Shown: positions 1-13,339 of the stretch, one piece after another
Numbering within the stretch: the stretch's first letter is position 1
How the letters are laid out: each line of letters opens with the position of its first letter
DNA from: Stramonita haemastoma
Lineage: Eukaryota; Mollusca; Gastropoda; Neogastropoda; Muricidae
Length of the DNA: 64,000 bases
Direction: 5' to 3'
Assembly (NCBI GenBank): GCA_030674155.1
Contig: CM060320.1
Span: 24,964,403-25,028,402 of the forward strand
Notes under the pieces: generated by a model
The model's database searches: none
The model's input: only the letters and a program-made list of their open reading frames with translations
What the model was told of the DNA's origin: nothing
Translations under genes and position numbers: made by a program

Positions 1-457
1 GAATCTTGTAAACCTAGCCACCACCACCCCACCCCTCAAATTATGTAATATCACACATTGTTGGCATGGAAACAGTCCAGCATAGCCACCGAAACTGTGA
101 TTTGCAGTTTTCTAGACAGCTCATTGGATAACAAATGGAATCGTGTTTTCACAGAAGTACGATGTCATATTAAATTCATGAAATTTACCAAAGAGATAGC
201 TTCACCGACACACATAACAGTTTTTAACGTAATAAACTAAATTCTATGATTTGGGGTAAAAATGCGTCATAGTCTCAGATCCATTAAGTAACATTAAAAC
301 CTGGTCATCATGAAAAGAGCAGTTTTGTGAAGCTAATACCCAGATATAACAGCCAATGTATTATGGACATACTCTCTGATTTGGTTGTCATCCTGGCTGT
401 TCATTGATTTTACATGAATGCACATGTGCATACATGCACGCACGCACGCACGCACAC
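1..457. other. No recognisable feature
   Basis: AT-rich sequence; open frames are short and show no known domain. Confidence 0.5.
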
Positions 458-477
458 AACGCACACACACACACACA

Positions 478-540
<63 letters not shown>
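458..540. repeat. (CA)n microsatellite
   Basis: Nearly pure CA dinucleotide tract with single C breaks. Confidence 0.98.
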
Positions 541-543
<3 letters not shown>

Positions 544-1359
544 TGATATTAATAATAAGAGTAATAATTTTATTATGATGGTGATGATATTGATAGTGGT
601 GGTAACTGTTGTTGCTAAGTAGCATTTTAACTTCAAAACAAAACGTCCATGATAAATGCTTTTTCCGTTTTTGTGATCATCACATTCTTTCGTTATGTGA
701 AGAATTGATTCTACAATTTTATTTGTTTTGTTTTGCAGTTGCTGATATGATCTAAACAGGCACTGGCATTCGGCTGACGAGTTTCCCTGCCAATGTTGAA
801 GCTGCCAGGTCAACATGTGAAACTAGGAATGGACATCATTTGAGACGATTCCTATATGAACTTTGTACTCCAATGGCAGGATTTATGACAAGATGTATCA
901 GCTTTGATCCTGCCTCATTTTTAGGATGGGTAGGAGTGGGGTATGTAGGCAGAATATGGAGAACAAGACTGTGATATGGTTTTTTAAACATGGAACTGTT
1001 CATGAATTTTGAAACATTCATCGGTATGATTCACTCTAGTGATATGAGAAAGAAATGTCAGACCCTGGCTGTGGATGTTTCTTAACTTAGGTTGTTTTTT
1101 TTTTTTCTTTGTTTCATCTGGGTTTGTTTTTTTTTTCAAACGAAACAGACCAAAACAACTACAGTCCATTTGGGGGGGGAAAACATGAAAGCAATATTGG
1201 AGATTTAAAAAAACTGATATAACAGGCTTGAAAACTGTTCTGGTCTAACCATATTCTTTGTTGGGGTAAATTTTTATCAACTGTCTATCAGCTATACCCA
1301 AGTGCTTTCAACATAGCATGATCTCTGATGATTTTGACATTTGATAAAAATTTTCATTT

Positions 1360-1500
1360 GGTGGTGGTGGTGGTGGTGGGTGGGTGGGGGGGGGGTGAGT
1401 CTTGTGTATGTGTGTTTGTGTTAGACTTTGTGTGTGTGAGACTTGTGAGTATGGGTGTGTGTGTGCATACATGTGTGCGTGCGTGTGTATACGCACACAA
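1360..1500. repeat. GT/G-rich low-complexity tract
   Basis: GGT repeats, a G run, then TGTGTG with scattered breaks. Confidence 0.9.
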
Positions 1501-1629
1501 AACAATCTCAGCCCGAGTCCTGGCAGCCCCCAAATATTACACTCTTAGATAGTGCATGTGTAGGCTTTATTTTTAATCTGCATTTTGTGGAACAGTGTTT
1601 TAATGTTGTTGTCATATATGTTATTGTTT

Positions 1630-1650
1630 TGTGTCAAAATAAAACAATTT
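1630..1650 (+). promoter_or_regulatory. Candidate poly(A) signal on plus strand
   Basis: Plus-strand AAAATAAAACAATTTGG follows a T-rich stretch with no open coding sequence. It could end a convergent gene lying to the left of the window. Weak inference. Confidence 0.18.
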
Positions 1651-2139
1651 GGATGACATCAAACTTTTTGCATTTTGTGATGTGTGTTCTGGTTTTCAAA
1701 TTTGTCTTCTCTCTGTTATGGCTGGTTTGCACCACTGATATTTCATGCATTAAACGAAAAACACACAGAACTCTAGTCTCATATTTTGCAGCTTGAATAG
1801 TTTACTTTTATGAAGGAAAAACTTCTCAAGGTTGGGTGAATGGCAGCTACACTTGTTGGATTTTTTTCTTTGTTACAAAATAAACCTGCTTTGATATTAA
1901 ATCAACATACAATTGTATGAAATCAAGTCACCCAATCACATCCATGTGTTTTGGCAGGTGTATGCTGTAATTATATGGAAATATTGGAGAAGAAAACCAT
2001 GTGAAACAAATGCAATAATGTCGATTATGTAGTATCAAAGAAAGGGCCTGCTTTATTCGTTGTCATTCACAGAATTACAGAAAAAGAATCCTGAAAAAGA
2101 AAGTCATCTAAAAACTTGGACAAAATGTTTCGGATTTTT

Positions 2140-2520
2140 TTGGTTTCTTTCTTGGCTAGTACTTTGAGGTTCACTAATGGTGAGATTTTGCCTACGTGGC
2201 TGTTATTGTCCATGACAAAGGTAGCCGTATTCCAACTCAAGGGATGTATATTGGGTTTGTTCGTGTTCCCATATCCCACCGAACGCTGACATGAATTACA
2301 TGATCTTTAATGTGCATATTTGATCTTCTGCATGTTTATATACACAAAGGGAATTTAGGCATTGGCAGGTCTGCTCTTGAAGTTGACGGGGAGATTAAAA
2401 AAAAATCCCCACCCTTAACTCACGAGACACCACCAAGGGTGAAAGCCATGACTTCATGGTCCAGTGGGATTGAAGTTGAAGGTCTTAACCACTCTGCTAC
2501 AGTGTCTGTCAGATAAAACG
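2140..2520 (-). mobile_element. tRNA-derived SINE, family Y, near full length
   Basis: Aligns by eye over its whole length with the 52.03-kb copy, including the shared segment CACAAAGGGAAT and the tRNA-like end (minus strand AGCAGAGTGGTTAAGACC). Confidence 0.82.
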
Positions 2521-2814
2521 TTCAAGAAAAGTCTATTGCTAAAGACTGTAAAAAAACAAAACCAGGCACTTTAAAAAGATATACAAGATGTAATACTGAG
2601 TAAAATGTTTAGCAAGAACCAGGCATCAGCAGGGGCTTAGTCTTCTTGTGGAAGGTATGATCTCCAATACTGCGGCTGCACCCTGTGGCAGCTGAAAGAG
2701 CTTTTTGCTATTATCAGAAAAAGACTTTGATGACTAGTTCTCAGAGAGAAATACAACTAACACTATCTCTTGAAAATAAGTTACATGTAACAGGTGACTT
2801 TGAAGCCTGCAGAG

Positions 2815-3080
2815 ACCTGCCACCTTGGCACAGTGGTTGGCAACCTAGATTAAAGATTGGAAGCTTTTTTAAATATTTTTTTTATACAGATTTGAATCTC
2901 GCGGGTTCAAATCTTATGATGAGTCATAGGGGATTTTTTGACTCTGGCAGGCTCCTGCCAAGAGTGATTGTGCTGTGGATTTATAGGGAAGACTGGGACC
3001 ACAAAGCCAAGCTTCATCCCTTCTCAGATGGGCTTTGAAATTGAGAGTGTTGCTCAAAGTACCTGTCCTACGTTGCAGGT
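2815..3080 (+). repeat. tRNA-headed SINE-like repeat, family T
   Basis: Begins CCACCTTGGCACAGTGGTTG with a B-box-like GCGGGTTCAAATC and a body GACTCTGGCAGGCTCCTGCC. A second head (CCACCTTGGCACAGTGGTTA) lies at about 34,793. Confidence 0.65.
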
Positions 3081-3574
3081 GTCATCTCTCTGGCCTGGTT
3101 GACACTGGGATATATTATGATCGTAAGTATAGAATACAACCCTGTCAAGTAGTCTCGAAGTAGACCTACATACACTTCCATAGCAACATCATTACGTCAC
3201 CCTCATTATTGATCATCATACAATAATAAAAAATAAAATAAAAAGCCTCTGATTTGATGGGCCCCAGTTGCTCTGGTCTCCCAAGCACTCCTGTGCTTGT
3301 GGTGGATTTATGTCTGAGCCTTTGGGGTTGGAGGTTCACGGGGACTGTCTCACTCAGTCTGGCTTCGCGACTGAGCTATTACTGTCGTTAGTAGGGGTGT
3401 TAACTCAGAACAGACGTTGTGCTCAAGGCTCTAGAGTGCAAAGCCTGGGTAAGTATGGAGGGCAAGCTGTTACCCATGCAGCAGGGCCCCCTCCCCCCCC
3501 CCCCCCCCATGTCGCTGCAGGAACGTTGCCCTATAGGCCTACAGCCCCGAAACTCCCTGGGGATTCCAACTCCC

Positions 3575-3745
3575 AGATTTTTCCTCAGGGATGGTGTCTA
3601 AACACACCTGTGTGCATGCTGGTTTTAAAAAAAATTATTGTCATCCACTCCTACCGGCACAAAACTGTGTGTGCACAAGATGTTCTGCATGCATTCATAC
3701 ACGGGTCAAGGTTTATAGTCTCCTCCAAAGGATGAGGTGAGGCCA
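3575..3745 (-). repeat. SINE family X fragment
   Basis: Plus strand GGGATGGTGTCTAAACACAC, TGTCATCCACTCCTACCGGC and TATAGTCTCCTCCAAAGGAT. Confidence 0.75.
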
Positions 3746-4009
3746 GCAGCCAGAGGGCCACCACTCCAAGGAGGCCCTGCCCTGAGGCTGGATCAGTTCA
3801 GTGGTAGTCAGGGGTGCCTGTTTTGATCCAGCTAACATAGGACCTTATACACCCCTTATACACCTAGTCCCCTAGAGTGATGACACGTCACAGGTGTGTC
3901 CTAACAGTCCTAGAGAGATCTGAAGGACGCAAGGAAAGTACAGGCATGGAGGTAAAGTGGAGGATAAATTGAACCCTAACGTCTCTGAGACCAGAATAGC
4001 TGTATTTTT

Positions 4010-4130
4010 TTCTTCATTCCTTTGCTAGAGCTCTGAAGTTCACAAAAGGTGAGATTTTGGGTGTGTGACCATCCCACCATTAAGTTAGCTGCATTCCAAC
4101 TTTAGAGATGCCTAAACATGACACCAGTGT
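4010..4130 (-). repeat. SINE family Y fragment
   Basis: Contains GCTAGAGCTCTGAAGTTCAC and GGTGAGATTTTGG on the plus strand, the 3' body of family Y. Confidence 0.7.
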
Positions 4131-4300
4131 GCACAAGTTTTTTTTTTTTTTAAATGGTCATCTGATCCCACAATGGCATGCTCTCCCAAAAGGCAGAACA
4201 GGTTTTAATGTGTGTGCGGGATGTTCTGCATGCTTTTACACACGGGACAGTCTATAGTCCCATCCGAAGTACTTTTAGGAGTGGAGTCAGATTTGATGTT
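4120..4300 (-). repeat. SINE family X fragment
   Basis: Plus strand GACACCAGTGTGCACAAG, GCTCTCCCAAAAGGCAGAAC and GTCTATAGTCCCATCCGAAG; followed by the TATC microsatellite. Confidence 0.7.
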
Positions 4301-4339
4301 AACTTCTATCCACCCATCCACACCCACCCATCCATCGAT

Positions 4340-4361
4340 CCATCCATCGATCCATCCATCG

Positions 4362-4423
<62 letters not shown>

Positions 4424-4465
4424 ATATCTTTCTATCTATCTATCTGTCTATCTATCTATCTATCC
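4340..4465. repeat. (TATC)n microsatellite
   Basis: ATCC/ATCG units pass into a long ATCT tetranucleotide tract. Confidence 0.97.
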
Positions 4466-4469
4466 CTTA

Positions 4470-6040
4470 GTCTGGTGACCGTGGGGGCACCTCTGAAGAC
4501 TTAATGACTAGTTCCCTCCATTCCTCTCTCTGTTCTGCCTTTCTCAAAGTTTTGTTAAGTTCTAGGCCTGTCCATTCGCACATTTCACCTAGCATTTGAT
4601 AAGAAGCCATCTAGAATCTTAAAAATCCCATAAAAATGTATCAGTATTCAGACAGGAAGTATTCTTTGTCAAGCGCTCCAACAGCAGCTACTGTTGTCTG
4701 TCATATAAGCGAAAATGCATTGCACTGCTGTCAAGTGCCCGACAAGTCAGGCCCAGTGCATCTGACTTTAGCGTGGGAGATAACTGTTATCTTTTAAGTC
4801 TTTCTCAATCTGGGAAAAAAGGCAGAAGAATGGTAGAACACAGACAAGGAGGAGACAGAAAAAGGGATGAAGGCAGAACCAAAGAGGGATAGAAAAGAGG
4901 AAATTCCTGGCATAGAATTTCCTGAGGGTGGAATGCTATTTATACTGACACCCTGGCATCCCCAAAGGGGAAAGACAAAAGTAAAAACAAACCCAGTCTT
5001 TGCAGCAGAGATGGCTGGTCTCAACTCTTACATTTAACTCACACACAATTCTCATTTTGAAAACAGTACGCCGTGACCTTGCAGTACAATTTTATTGCAA
5101 AACATTGGTAACCAAATACTGTTAAGCATATCAATACAACAACAGTTACAGTACATGCCCTCCATACATCAAGGTTACCCACACAATAAACAAATGTGAT
5201 GAGCGTGATCCCCCCTCCCCCCTTTCAGATTACTGGAAACATTTCTGAATATTATATTATCATCATTATTACTAAAGAGGTCTGGATCCTAGCTGATCAC
5301 AAGGGCCACATCGGGGCTAGCATCAAGTCAAAGAGAGGTAATATGTATTACAAAAACAATCATTACATACATGGTAGCATTCTTTTCTTGATAATGAATA
5401 CCATAAATAACTTTCCTTAAGGATTTTTTGTAATGCTTTTTTTCCTTTCCTTTATCTTTCTTACTGTATTCCTCCTTGACTGAGATTTTTGTAGGTAGCT
5501 TGGTCAAGGCAAACCAGGACCTATTTCCTGTTAACTGACCCAAGATACAAAACACCTCATGCATACACAGGCCATTCACAGAGCCTTGTATATCATTCAG
5601 TATGCACACGAACCCTGCTATTACATGGCAGACCCCGATGCCCTAAGTCACCTAGTGAACAGCAGTATCAGCTGTCTCTTTTTTGGGGCATGCATGATGA
5701 TGCTATAGGTCAAATCAGAATGAAAAAAAAACAGCTACAGAACAGCATTACCAGCTATTTGGGCACGGTGATGATGAAGTCCAAACGACAATCAAGGAAC
5801 ACCTACTGAACAGATTTAATTTTATCAGATTCTTGGGCATGTTGGTTCTCAAGCCCAAACCACAATGCAGAAACTTCTCATGCTATATATACATATGGCC
5901 CTTAGTACTGGGCTGTGCTGTTTAAACGAGAGTTCGAATTTGCTGAGCAAAGTGAAAGCCACAAAGAATAATCATAGGACAGGCCAAAAAGGGAGGCCCA
6001 ATCATTCCAGCCTTGTTCAGAGCTTCACCTGAGCTAGCAC
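4470..6040. other. No gene seen
   Basis: Single-copy-looking sequence. The only weak signal is the minus-strand AATAAA near 5.09 kb. Confidence 0.45.
5080..5096 (-). promoter_or_regulatory. Candidate distal poly(A) signal for the minus-strand gene
   Basis: Minus-strand GCAATAAAATTG lies in an AT-rich setting. It could mark a distal LYST 3' end if the 3' UTR is very long. No independent support. Confidence 0.2.
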
Positions 6041-6044
6041 ATAC

Positions 6045-6335
6045 CTCCCCTGAGCATGCAGTCTCCTCCCCTGAACATGCCTTCTCCTCCAGTCTCCTCC
6101 CCTGAACATGCCTTCTCCTCCAGTCTCCTCCCTGAACTACAGTCTCCTCCCCTGAACATACAGTCTCCTCCCCTGAACATACAGCCTCCTCCCTTGAACA
6201 AGCAGTCTCCTCCAGTCTCCTCCCTGAACACTCAGTTTCCTCCCCTGAACATACAGCCTCCTCCCCTGATCATGCAGTTTCCTCCCCTGAACATGCAGTT
6301 TCCTCCCCTGAAATGCAGTCTCCTCCCCTGAACCA
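6045..6335. repeat. ~20-bp minisatellite
   Basis: Unit CAGTCTCCTCCCCTGAACAT with variants, about 14 copies. Confidence 0.92.
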
Positions 6336-6339
6336 GCTC

Positions 6340-7035
6340 TCAATCAGCTACAGGAGCACAGCAGGCAAAGAATGTATGGAAGTCATTAACACGTTACACA
6401 GAATTGCTGCTTGACACTGACTGGCCTCACAGTCTTTCGCATTTTCAACATCCCATGCCGGCCAGAAATTAATGTAATACGCAGCTAAACAGATCACAGC
6501 ACACATAAACTTACGGTGGACTCCTCCTCACTTCAACTCAATAAGAGTCCATATAACTGTACATGAAGCAAAAAATGAAAAAAATAATTGATTCTACAAA
6601 CCACTTTCGAAAAATAAAAGTGTTTGTAAAACACGAATATGAAATATTTCAATAAAACGTAAAATTATTCCCCCAAAGTATATATTATTCAGAATACAGG
6701 CTAAAATCTAAGAAATAATATACATAATGCCAGTTTTTGCCCAGTCAGTTGGTGCCGTTTCAAGTTGGCAAGCATCTCTAGCTTTTGCTGTTAGAGGCTG
6801 TAGCATTCTTCAGTCTTTCATTGAGCTAGGGGGGCTATACTTTTCCCAGTCCATGCTACCTAAGGCAGTCAAAATCATTTTGAACAGAGTCACTTCTTGT
6901 TGGGAGGGAGTTCTGTGATTCTACTATTTGGTACAGATCCTGTGCTCCTCTGGAGGTGCTACTAATCGTAGTACTATGAAAACTGGTTTTCTTCTGGCTA
7001 CCAAACTTGGACTCTTCGTCTTTTGGTTTATTTTT

Positions 7036-7036
<1 letters not shown>
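6340..7036. other. No gene seen
   Basis: AT-rich sequence between the 6-kb minisatellite and the GA tract. Confidence 0.45.

Positions 7037-7121
<85 letters not shown>
7037..7121. repeat. (GA)n microsatellite
   Basis: About 42 uninterrupted GA units. Confidence 0.98.
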
Positions 7122-7122
<1 letters not shown>

Positions 7123-7459
7123 GCTACCTGCAATGTGCATAGATAACAGAAACTTCTGACTTGTTTCTTGGCGACTGAGTTTTTGGGTTTCCGTCTTTTA
7201 AATTAAGACGACTCTGTACTAACACTGGCTGCATCTAAGGTTTCCAGTATACAGTGCTCATGTAAGATACTTATGGAATTAAAAAAAACAGAAACTCTTT
7301 GGAGAAAAAAATCTTATATCCAATGAATGTAATGTACTTACTAAAATAAAAAGCTCCACTGTTGTCAGATAATGTCCGACACATATGGCAAGTGGAAGTG
7401 CCTGACAGAAAGAACTGTTCTATGTCCCAATTTTTGTTTTGTTTTGGTTTTTTTTTGGT

Positions 7460-7530
7460 CCCTCCGCTAGAGCCCCAAGACTCACAAATGGCGAGATTTT
7501 GTGAATGCGACCACTTTTATCCCATCTTAA
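7460..7530 (-). repeat. SINE family Y fragment
   Basis: Plus strand CGCTAGAGCCCCAAGACTCA with GGCGAGATTTTGTG; the copy stops abruptly at TTAA (7,527-7,530). Confidence 0.65.
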
Positions 7531-7809
7531 AACCCTCTCCCATTTTCTAATGCCGCAGCGGGCTTTTCGGAAAAGGCCCCATTTATTTTATCGTGCCGCA
7601 GCATGCCGAGAATCGCTGGCGGCCAGTGGGTATTTTCCATCACGCTGTGAGCATGAACAAGTTCACACACACCATGAGTGACTTTTCCCGCTATAGTAAG
7701 GATAGCCCAATGGCTTTTCAGTACTATTTCTGGCACAACACATCCTTCCCTTCTCAAGAAATTAGTCAGCGTCTCTCATTTTCATTCACACATTTTCTCA
7801 TAGTTAAGA

Positions 7810-8527
7810 ATGGCGGCAAAGCACGAAGATGAAATGTGGGAAGATTTTCCAGAAGATGAAATTGACGAAATTATGCGTCAAGTTGAGGAGATTGAAAGAC
7901 AACAGAATAGAGAATCTGATGTTGAAATTGAAACTGAAGAAGGAAGGGATGAAATAGATGAGGATTATGCAGTAGAAAGTGACCCTGAAGACAACATTCC
8001 ACTACTAAATTTGCAGACGACGTGGCGCGCGGCGCACACAGCGCTGGCAGTGAAAGATTTTCAGTTGCCTGCAGGCCCTGTACACACACTACCGCTCAGT
8101 GCCAAGCCCCTGGATTATTTTTTTCTGTTTGTTTCCCCAACTTTTTTTCGTAGTGCGGCAGATGAGACAAATTAGTATGCTAAACAAAAGATCGCTGCTA
8201 GAGGTGTGGCTTCTGATCCTTTGTGGACAGACACAACACCTGAGGAGATCAGGGCTTACCTGTCTATACTGATAATGATGGGAATCAATCGTCTGCCCAG
8301 AATACATATGTACTGGTCCACTGACCCCAAGTTTTCTCACTCATGGATCAGTACTGTCATGCCCAAAACAAGATTTTGAAGCTGAATCAATATTTTCATT
8401 TGAGAGACACAAGTGACACACCTGGACGTGACAGCCCCCAGTACGACCCTCTCTACAAGATCAGGCCCTTTCTCAATGACATCAAAGCCCAGTTCAAGGC
8501 ACGACGCAATCCATCCCGTGAATAAAT
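7810..8527 (+). pseudogene. piggyBac-type transposase relic (N-terminal half)
   Basis: Starts MAAKHEDEMWEDFPEDEIDE, an acidic N-terminus. It then carries the piggyBac signature pieces TPEEIRAYLSILIMMGINRL, IHMYWSTDPKFSHSW and QYFHLRDTSDTPGRDSPQYD followed by DPLYKIRPFLNDIKAQF. A TAG stop interrupts at 8,172-8,174, and a one-base shift sits at a T run near 8,377. Similarity stops at NPSRE, just where the SxDE block with the first catalytic Asp would follow, so the catalytic domain is absent. It lies antisense to LYST in its putative 3' UTR. I see no convincing terminal inverted repeats. Confidence 0.85.
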
Positions 8528-11244
8528 AATGTACCGTGTTTGCGTATTTTTTATTTCTCTTTAGTATGTAGAAAAACTGTACAATCCCAGACAATGGACT
8601 TGGTGACAATCTTCATGTGATGTGTATTATTCAATCGATTACCCTGACGTGGAATCCTACAGAGGGCCTGTAGGTAGGACACTATTTTTTTTTAAAATTT
8701 TGACTCATACTAGTGCATGATGTGCATGTTAGAGCATATTATTTTACTAACAGCATGAAGTGAACATGTTGTCACCTTGATTTGGTGACAAAAAGGGGGA
8801 CAGCAACACGACATATATAAGCAGGACTGTCAAATTTTGATGCAAAGTAAACTATGACAACTTATGAACATTCCTGTCAAATTTCAAGACTCTACTATCA
8901 GTAGTTTTTATATGGTGGTGTATATTACTAAGGAACTGTGTTTTACTAGAAAAAGATTGAAATTTTCCGAATACTAGGAGGAGTTTCTTGGTCAGAAAAG
9001 CGAATGGAAGAGGGTTAAGTGATAAACAGGTAGCCTGACTCTGGTGATATAATGAAACTTGAACTATAACAGAGACAGCAAGTGGCCAAGATGATCTTCC
9101 CACGCTCCTAGAGAATAAGCAAACAATGTGGGGATTACCAAAATGAAAGGGCACCAACTGGTCTGGGGTGTGTCCTTGGGTATTGGATTATTGCACAAAG
9201 CAAAGCTACAATGGTCTTGCGTATGAGAGACCACTGTATATCACACTTGAATCAACTTCTAACCATAAGAGGAACTAGGAAATATACAATCAATAAGATA
9301 GTGCATTTCACCCTGTTTTGTTTTTTACTGTACACATTTTATTCAGGGAAAGAATGGTGAAATCTCCAACTTTTAAGATAGTGCATTTCACCATATGCTA
9401 AAGACCATAATTTTGCCAACTACTGTTCTTGCACACATAAGACAGAAGACTGAACTGACAACTTGCATGCATAACACTTACAAATTGTTAATTTGCATGA
9501 TGCAAGTTTAGATGAGAAAAATCTATGACATTCCTGTTGTTAACTGCTCTTGACTGAGCACAAATTAATTGTTTTATTGTTGTTGTTGTTGGTTTTTTTT
9601 TTAACTTACCCAAGGCTTTCACATTATGTAGGAAATCGTAACAGCATAGCCATATCATGAGGATGTGAGACACTTGAACACGCAATATTACACAGCACAG
9701 AAATAACATTAAACTCTATCTTACTTCTGCTGGAGCATAAAAAACATACTAGCAAACAGACGCAAATCTGTACATGGCTGGCATTGCAATATAAACTCTT
9801 TCCCATCTACCATCAAACAGACTGACATTTTAACTACCTTGTCCCACTATTCAATTTAACAGTACCTTTTTCACTATGAAACATGCATTGAACAATCACA
9901 AAAATGTCAAGGCATATTATAGGCAAAGTTAAAAGGGCATCATCAACTTATAAAACAGACCCCATCAAACAACACTAAAAAGAAAAACAACATAAAAAGC
10001 AGAAAAACTTCCCTGATGTACACATGATACACAGCACCAGGAAACTCCTTACACTACCCGAGTTATCTCCTGACTTGCCCTGTATACCGGCTCTGAAGCG
10101 TGAAAGACAAGCTGTAACAAAATGCTGCGTGGTCCTTGGGCAAGGTCAGTACACAACACTAACAGTTTCTGAATAATGCACACTACATCAGTGACAACCT
10201 ACAGCTGATACATGCTCACATTTCGGACACAGTATCCAGCAGTAATATTCTTACAGTTTTTATCATTTTGCCTCACAATCATGATAGACTCAGCCACTCT
10301 TCAAAATTAAGTATATTGATTTGTATGCATCTTTTCTCACATAGATAATCAAGCCATCCCAGACAGTCTGATATCTACAGCAGGTTTCAACATAAAAAAA
10401 TTAGTTATCTTCATTGTTCCCTATCTACGAGCACGCTTAAGTCTCACAATTTTTGGCAAAGGTTGGACGTTCACTTTTCCGTACCATACAACTGGTAACC
10501 ATTTTTAAGCAGGTACAGGTGTCCACAACACAAACTCTCACAGGAGGGCAAGATTTCGCAGATCTCGGCTTGCCGATGGTCAGCATGAATTGGGCAAACC
10601 CCACCTCTTCCTCGCTGCTTCCCCCTTCCCCATTCTTCCTGTCCATCCCTCCAGGGGAGGAGGAATCTGTTTTCCACAGAGGCCACTTCCACACCCCATC
10701 CAACAGGTGACTCGCGCTTTGGAAAAACTTCTTCCCTCACACTAACATACAAACGAATGGGTCGTTTTCCCATATCTGCTTAACAAGCGGCAAACACTTT
10801 CCAATATGTAATGGCATATGAATATACTGAATAAGCACAAAATTCATACACAAGAAATTTTTCATCTTTCCAGCTTTCATAGTCCTTGAATCAAATGTGA
10901 TGAACAAGACATGAAGAACTGGTCAGACTTACTGCAGTCCTTACACATGTTACTTCACCGTAGTTTCTGAATAATAACTGAACTTTTCAGGAGTCATGAG
11001 CACTCAATGTGCTTTATAAAAAATAAAATACACCTCTACCTACAACAGTTTTCGGCCTGTACAAAGTATCCCAGGTCTATATACACATTCAAAGTGGTCA
11101 CACTTCGTGCTAATTCAAACACAATTACTGCATGTTAATAAATACGCAATCTATGTACATTGTCACAAGCACCTGAACTTCTGCCAACAAAATTAACAGC
11201 TTTCTAAGTGTAAGTGCTACAGACAATACTAAGCGGAATGCTCA

Positions 11245-11455
11245 CTAATTTCATCCAACATTAAGAACATTCAAGTCAAGTACTAAACTTCAAGCAATAT
11301 TAAGAACACTCTAAGTGGAAGCGCTAAATTTCATCCAACATTAAGAATACTCCAAGCAGAAGTACAAACTTTCAATAGTTTCATCAAACACTACGAACAC
11401 TCTAAGCCGAAGTACTAAACCTCATCTAATATTAAGAACATTCTACTCAGAAGCA
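11245..11455. repeat. Degenerate ~55-bp tandem repeat
   Basis: Unit CCAACATTAAGAACACTCTA then AGCAGAAGTACTAAACTTCA, about four copies, in the putative 3' UTR. Confidence 0.7.
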
Positions 11456-11951
11456 TAATAAAACTTCACGACAAAAAGAGTATTGTGGTTGGGAGCATGG
11501 AACTCAATCGAACATCCTCTCTTCTCCCTTCAACCTGACTGACGGTTGTTGAGGCATGGAATTACACCTGCCAGTCCCTGTCTCTTGGGCAAGGTGAACC
11601 TGGCAGAACCCTGCCCTCCCCAGATGCATTCAACATTATGAGCACTTTCATCAAAACCACAAAATTACATCCGACAGAAGAGCATTGTATTCAGACACAC
11701 CTAGCCACCACAAGGATTATGAGCATTCTTGGTAAATGAAATGCATACCAGCTCCTAATATGAATGTGTCAGCAGTAACTTCACATTTCTTTAACGGATG
11801 ATAGTACTCGAAAGCTTTTGATAACTCAGTATCAAAGCACACATACCAACAGTTTATCAACAACAACAAAACTGCAAGCAAAATGCACACATTGTGAAAT
11901 AGACAGGCGTATAAACAAGCAAGAGTAGTCTTATCAAATACTGTATGACAA

Positions 11952-11987
11952 GGGGGGGGGGGGGGGGGGGAGGGGGGAGATAATAAG
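11952..11987. repeat. poly(G) tract
   Basis: A 19-base G run, then A and a shorter G run. Confidence 0.97.
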
Positions 11988-12889
11988 CAGACATTTACGC
12001 TGCAGCATTAATTTCATGTGCAACAAAACACATTACAACTTGAATCACTAACCATTATCTGATTTTATGCCTATGTACAGGTTCATGAGTCAATTCAGTT
12101 ACATTCATCTTCACCTGGAAAACATTCCATTTTTTTATCTTAAAAAGAATCAGCTCCATGTGCACTAGGATAACGAATCTGATTGGAATTCTTCAACAGA
12201 ACACGCAAATGGCATAAGAATTTTCATCAAAAGTAAAAACCAAGATTTGCTAGGTCATCTTTCCTACTGCTTTTTTCTTCTCTTTTAAATTTTTTTTTTT
12301 TTTTTTACTTTTTCAGCTCCATATTAATGGCAATGCACAAGTGAAAGACGGACAGATCAATATCACAAGATTAGTACAATTATTAGAGAATAAATAGATT
12401 TTTTTGTTTTAAAAAGTCCACATCACCAAATTATTAATTTTTTTTTTAGACATTATAGACACAAGCTGCAGAAAAAAAACCTGCCCCTTGAAGAAGTCTG
12501 TACATGTCACTCTGAAAGACCCTGTGACTTTTCCCAAACAGCAGCACCACCTTTAACCCACAACAATCAACACAACACGTCCGTCCATATGCAGAAACCC
12601 ACACCCAGACATGGGCATGAACTCTCCTACATACAAACAGCTGGAGCGTAAAATCATATTAAAACAAAATCAGTTCCATCTACACTAAAAAATAAAAATA
12701 AATAAATAAATAAATAAAATTAAAAAAACATTCTAAAAAAATGTTTCACCAACACTATGCATGACTATGTGGATCCCAAGTCTGTCTCTCCGGTAGGAAT
12801 GTGTGGACAAGGTCTGTTTGAGAAGTTTGAGAAGAAACATTGTGAACAGAAGACACGGACAATGGAATACGCCAGATCATGATTTCAGC

Positions 12890-12931
12890 AGGTAACACAC
12901 ACACACACACACACACACACAACACACACAC

Positions 12932-12982
<51 letters not shown>

Positions 12983-12995
12983 CAACAACAACAAC
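12890..12995. repeat. (CA)n then (CAA)n microsatellite
   Basis: CA tract with two breaks ending in ACAACAACAACAACAA. Confidence 0.97.
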
Positions 12996-13004
12996 AAGGG
13001 GAGC

Positions 13005-13330
13005 ACTGCAGTGCAGCTATGTTATTTCACAACACTTAGAGCAGGTGACAATTCCTGCATTCCACACACACATAGGCACACAGGGTTAACTGCAGTGCAG
13101 TTAAATCAGTCATTTTACAGCAGAGACACGGACACAACAGGTCATGGTTCCTGCATACCACACACACATAGGCACACAGAGTTAACTGCACTGCAGCTAA
13201 GTCAGTCATTTCACAACCCGACTAAAACAGCGAAGTTCTGGCATACTGGCAGACACACAGGGACCCGCAGTGTAACTAAGTCAGTCATTTCACAGCATTT
13301 ACACACATGGACACAACAGTGATGGTCTGC
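13005..13330 (-). repeat. ~110-bp tandem repeat in the putative 3' UTR
   Basis: About three units with ACTGCAGTGCAG, TAAGTCAGTCATTTCACA and CACACACATAGGCACACAG. Confidence 0.75.
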
Positions 13331-13339
13331 AACTACAGT

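Larger units (their letters stand above)
541..2139. other. No gene seen; AT-rich sequence with GT tract
   Basis: Apart from the GT tract at 1.36 kb and the candidate poly(A) signal at 1.63 kb nothing is recognised. Confidence 0.45.

Noticed and set aside
333..816. Overlapping open frames over the CA tract
   Set aside because: Translations are only Cys-Val or His-Thr alternations of a dinucleotide repeat; the same applies to all other CA/GT, CT/GA and TATC tracts in the window.
10437..10773. Open frames of 85-100 residues on both strands
   Set aside because: No recognisable domain, no splice or start context, and located in the putative LYST 3' UTR.
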